Source of the DNA: Camarhynchus parvulus
Taxonomy: Eukaryota; Chordata; Aves; Passeriformes; Thraupidae
Assembly (NCBI RefSeq): GCF_901933205.1
Contig: NC_044600.1
Location: 620,001-684,000, forward strand
Length of the DNA: 64,000 nucleotides
Direction: 5' to 3'
This document shows, one piece after another, positions 62,688 through 64,000 of the stretch. Within the stretch, counting starts at the first letter, position 1, and every line of letters starts with the position of its first letter. The position numbers were made by a program, and so were the translations under genes. A model generated the notes under the pieces. That model had not been told where the DNA came from, did not search any database, and worked only from the letters and a program-made list of their open reading frames with translations.

Positions 62688-64000
62688 AAACCAGCACAGC
62701 ACCCAGGCATGGCCAGGAGGCTTTGAATGCAACTGGAAATAAAAGCTGAGAGCCACAGAGCACAGGCCATTGCCAGAGTCAGTCCCAGCCCCTCAGCTGA
62801 TGTGAGCCCACTTAAAGGCCAGGATTAACCCCTTAGACGCTGTCCTTGGAGCGGGGAGGAGCAGAGATGCCTGCACAGCCCCAGCCCTGCCTCCATGGAG
62901 CACAGGAGCTGCAGCAGGGCCCTTCCAGCACTGCCACCCTGGCCCTGTGCCTCTGGCAGGGGGGCTGGCAGCCCTGCAGGGCTCAGAGCCCAGCTGGGAG
63001 TGTGTGTGGCACAAAGGTGACACCCACGAGTTTACACCTCAGCTCAGAGGCACTCACAGAGGGAAGGAAAGCAGGCAAGTCACCTATTCTTGATAATCTT
63101 CCTCCTAAGCCTTTTAGCCTGGCACGCCCCCGTTAAAATGAATGAGAGCTTGTGTGCTAAAGCTGGCAAATTCACCAAAAATCATCCTCCTCCTGGTTTG
63201 TTATTACAGCCATGTACCTCTCAATTGCTCCTCAGACACAGTTCTTGGAGGCACAAATTGCATCACTACCAATTACTTTTCTTGGAGCACCAGGCATCAC
63301 TGTCACTGTGTCATAACTAAGGCAGCAATACAACTCTCAGAAGTGATTTAGGGAGCTACAGCAGATCTGATTAGCAAGCGTCTTGTTTAAAGCAAACCAC
63401 CACAAGTCATTAATCACAAAAGTTTCTAATTTCAGAAATGAGTTAACTGAACTTTAACGAGACAAACAGCTTTTAAAAGCTGCCACCACGAGACTGCCTG
63501 CATTAAGCTGGGAGAGTGCTGTAAAATGATTTCAGTACCAGTCCTGGGAAGCTCTCTGCCAGCAGCAGCTTCAGGAGTCTAAGAAAGCTCCACATTCCTT
63601 TCAAAAGTTCTCCTCATGGTCCCTCCAGAGCAGCATTTCTGTGGTTGCTGAGCCTAGGCACAGCGTGGTCAGTGCCCCCGTTCCCTGTGAAGCACAAAGG
63701 GATGTGCAGGGACAGCTGCTCTGCTCTGCTCTGGGAGAGCCCGGCCTTGCTGAGTGCCAAACCTGCAGAGGGACTGGGATCACAACCCAAAGGACTCCAT
63801 CCCTCTGGATTTAAATGAATTTGACAATAAGCTGTTTAAGAAGCTTTTTGCCGTGTTAATCAGTACAATGTAGTGTCATATTTGGTTTTTTCATTTAAAG
63901 ATAATTAAGGGAAAGAGTGGCAGCCAATAACTTGAAAAAAGGGAATTGAATCAACTAAAAAGTGCCTTCCTTGAGCAAAAAGTTAGATACACCTGTATTT
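62688..64000. other. Single-copy non-coding DNA
   Basis: Becomes AT-rich and complex after 63.35 kb (for example GATAATTAAGG near 63899), with the texture of a possible conserved element, but nothing is identified. Confidence 0.5.

Noticed and set aside
1..64000. miR-504, a microRNA known from a mammalian FGF13 intron
   Set aside because: I looked for its mature sequence and its complement and did not see them. A dedicated search would be needed to be sure.
55897..64000. FGF13 exon 1U or 1S upstream of exon 1V
   Set aside because: No minus-strand match to MALLRKSYS or to the MAAAIASSLIRQKRQ start was found in this stretch.

Overview
The window looks like chromosomal DNA from a bird. The evidence is truncated CR1-type LINE 3' tails (about 25.5 kb on the minus strand, 55.8 kb on the plus strand), one recognisable vertebrate coding exon inside a CpG island, and many GC-rich minisatellites scattered through ordinary, roughly 40-45% GC non-coding DNA. 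There is no sign of prokaryotic gene structure. A passerine is my guess from the minisatellite load; the sequence does not prove it.

The only coding sequence I can name is the alternative first exon '1V' of FGF13 (fibroblast growth factor homologous factor 2) on the minus strand. It is 49 coding bases (54010 down to 53962) giving MSGKVIKPKEEKDASK plus one base of the next codon, followed at once by a GTAAGG donor. It lies in a CpG island of about 2.4 kb (53.17-55.6 kb), which is presumably the promoter and 5' UTR. Because the gene runs leftward, 1-53961 should be the intron downstream of exon 1V. Bases to the right of about 54.6 kb are promoter-upstream DNA and, for transcripts that start at more distal first exons, also intron. 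I did not find exon 1Y, exon 1U, exon 1S or the shared exon 2 by eye.

Layout: (i) 1-53.1 kb, intronic, punctuated by tandem arrays at about 0.8, 2.5, 4.4, 5.4, 10.5, 11.2, 12.0, 13.7, 14.5, 19.1, 21.2, 26.1, 30.1, 31.0, 35.6, 36.3 and 50.2 kb, with AT-rich single-copy DNA between; (ii) 53.17-55.6 kb, CpG island with exon 1V, two small tandem repeats and a G-quadruplex-like tract; (iii) 55.6-64 kb, flanking DNA with a CR1 tail and arrays at 60.6 and 61.9 kb. About 21 arrays cover roughly 7.4 kb. Their units contain few stop codons, so they generate long overlapping open frames on both strands. I treat none of these as genes.

The most unusual items are a 777-base stretch with no T on the plus strand (5400-6176), the density and family resemblance of the minisatellites in one intron, higher-order (dimeric) structure in two arrays, and a possible cryptic promoter plus first exon, or LTR remnant, near 45.2-45.4 kb. 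I found no new multi-gene system.
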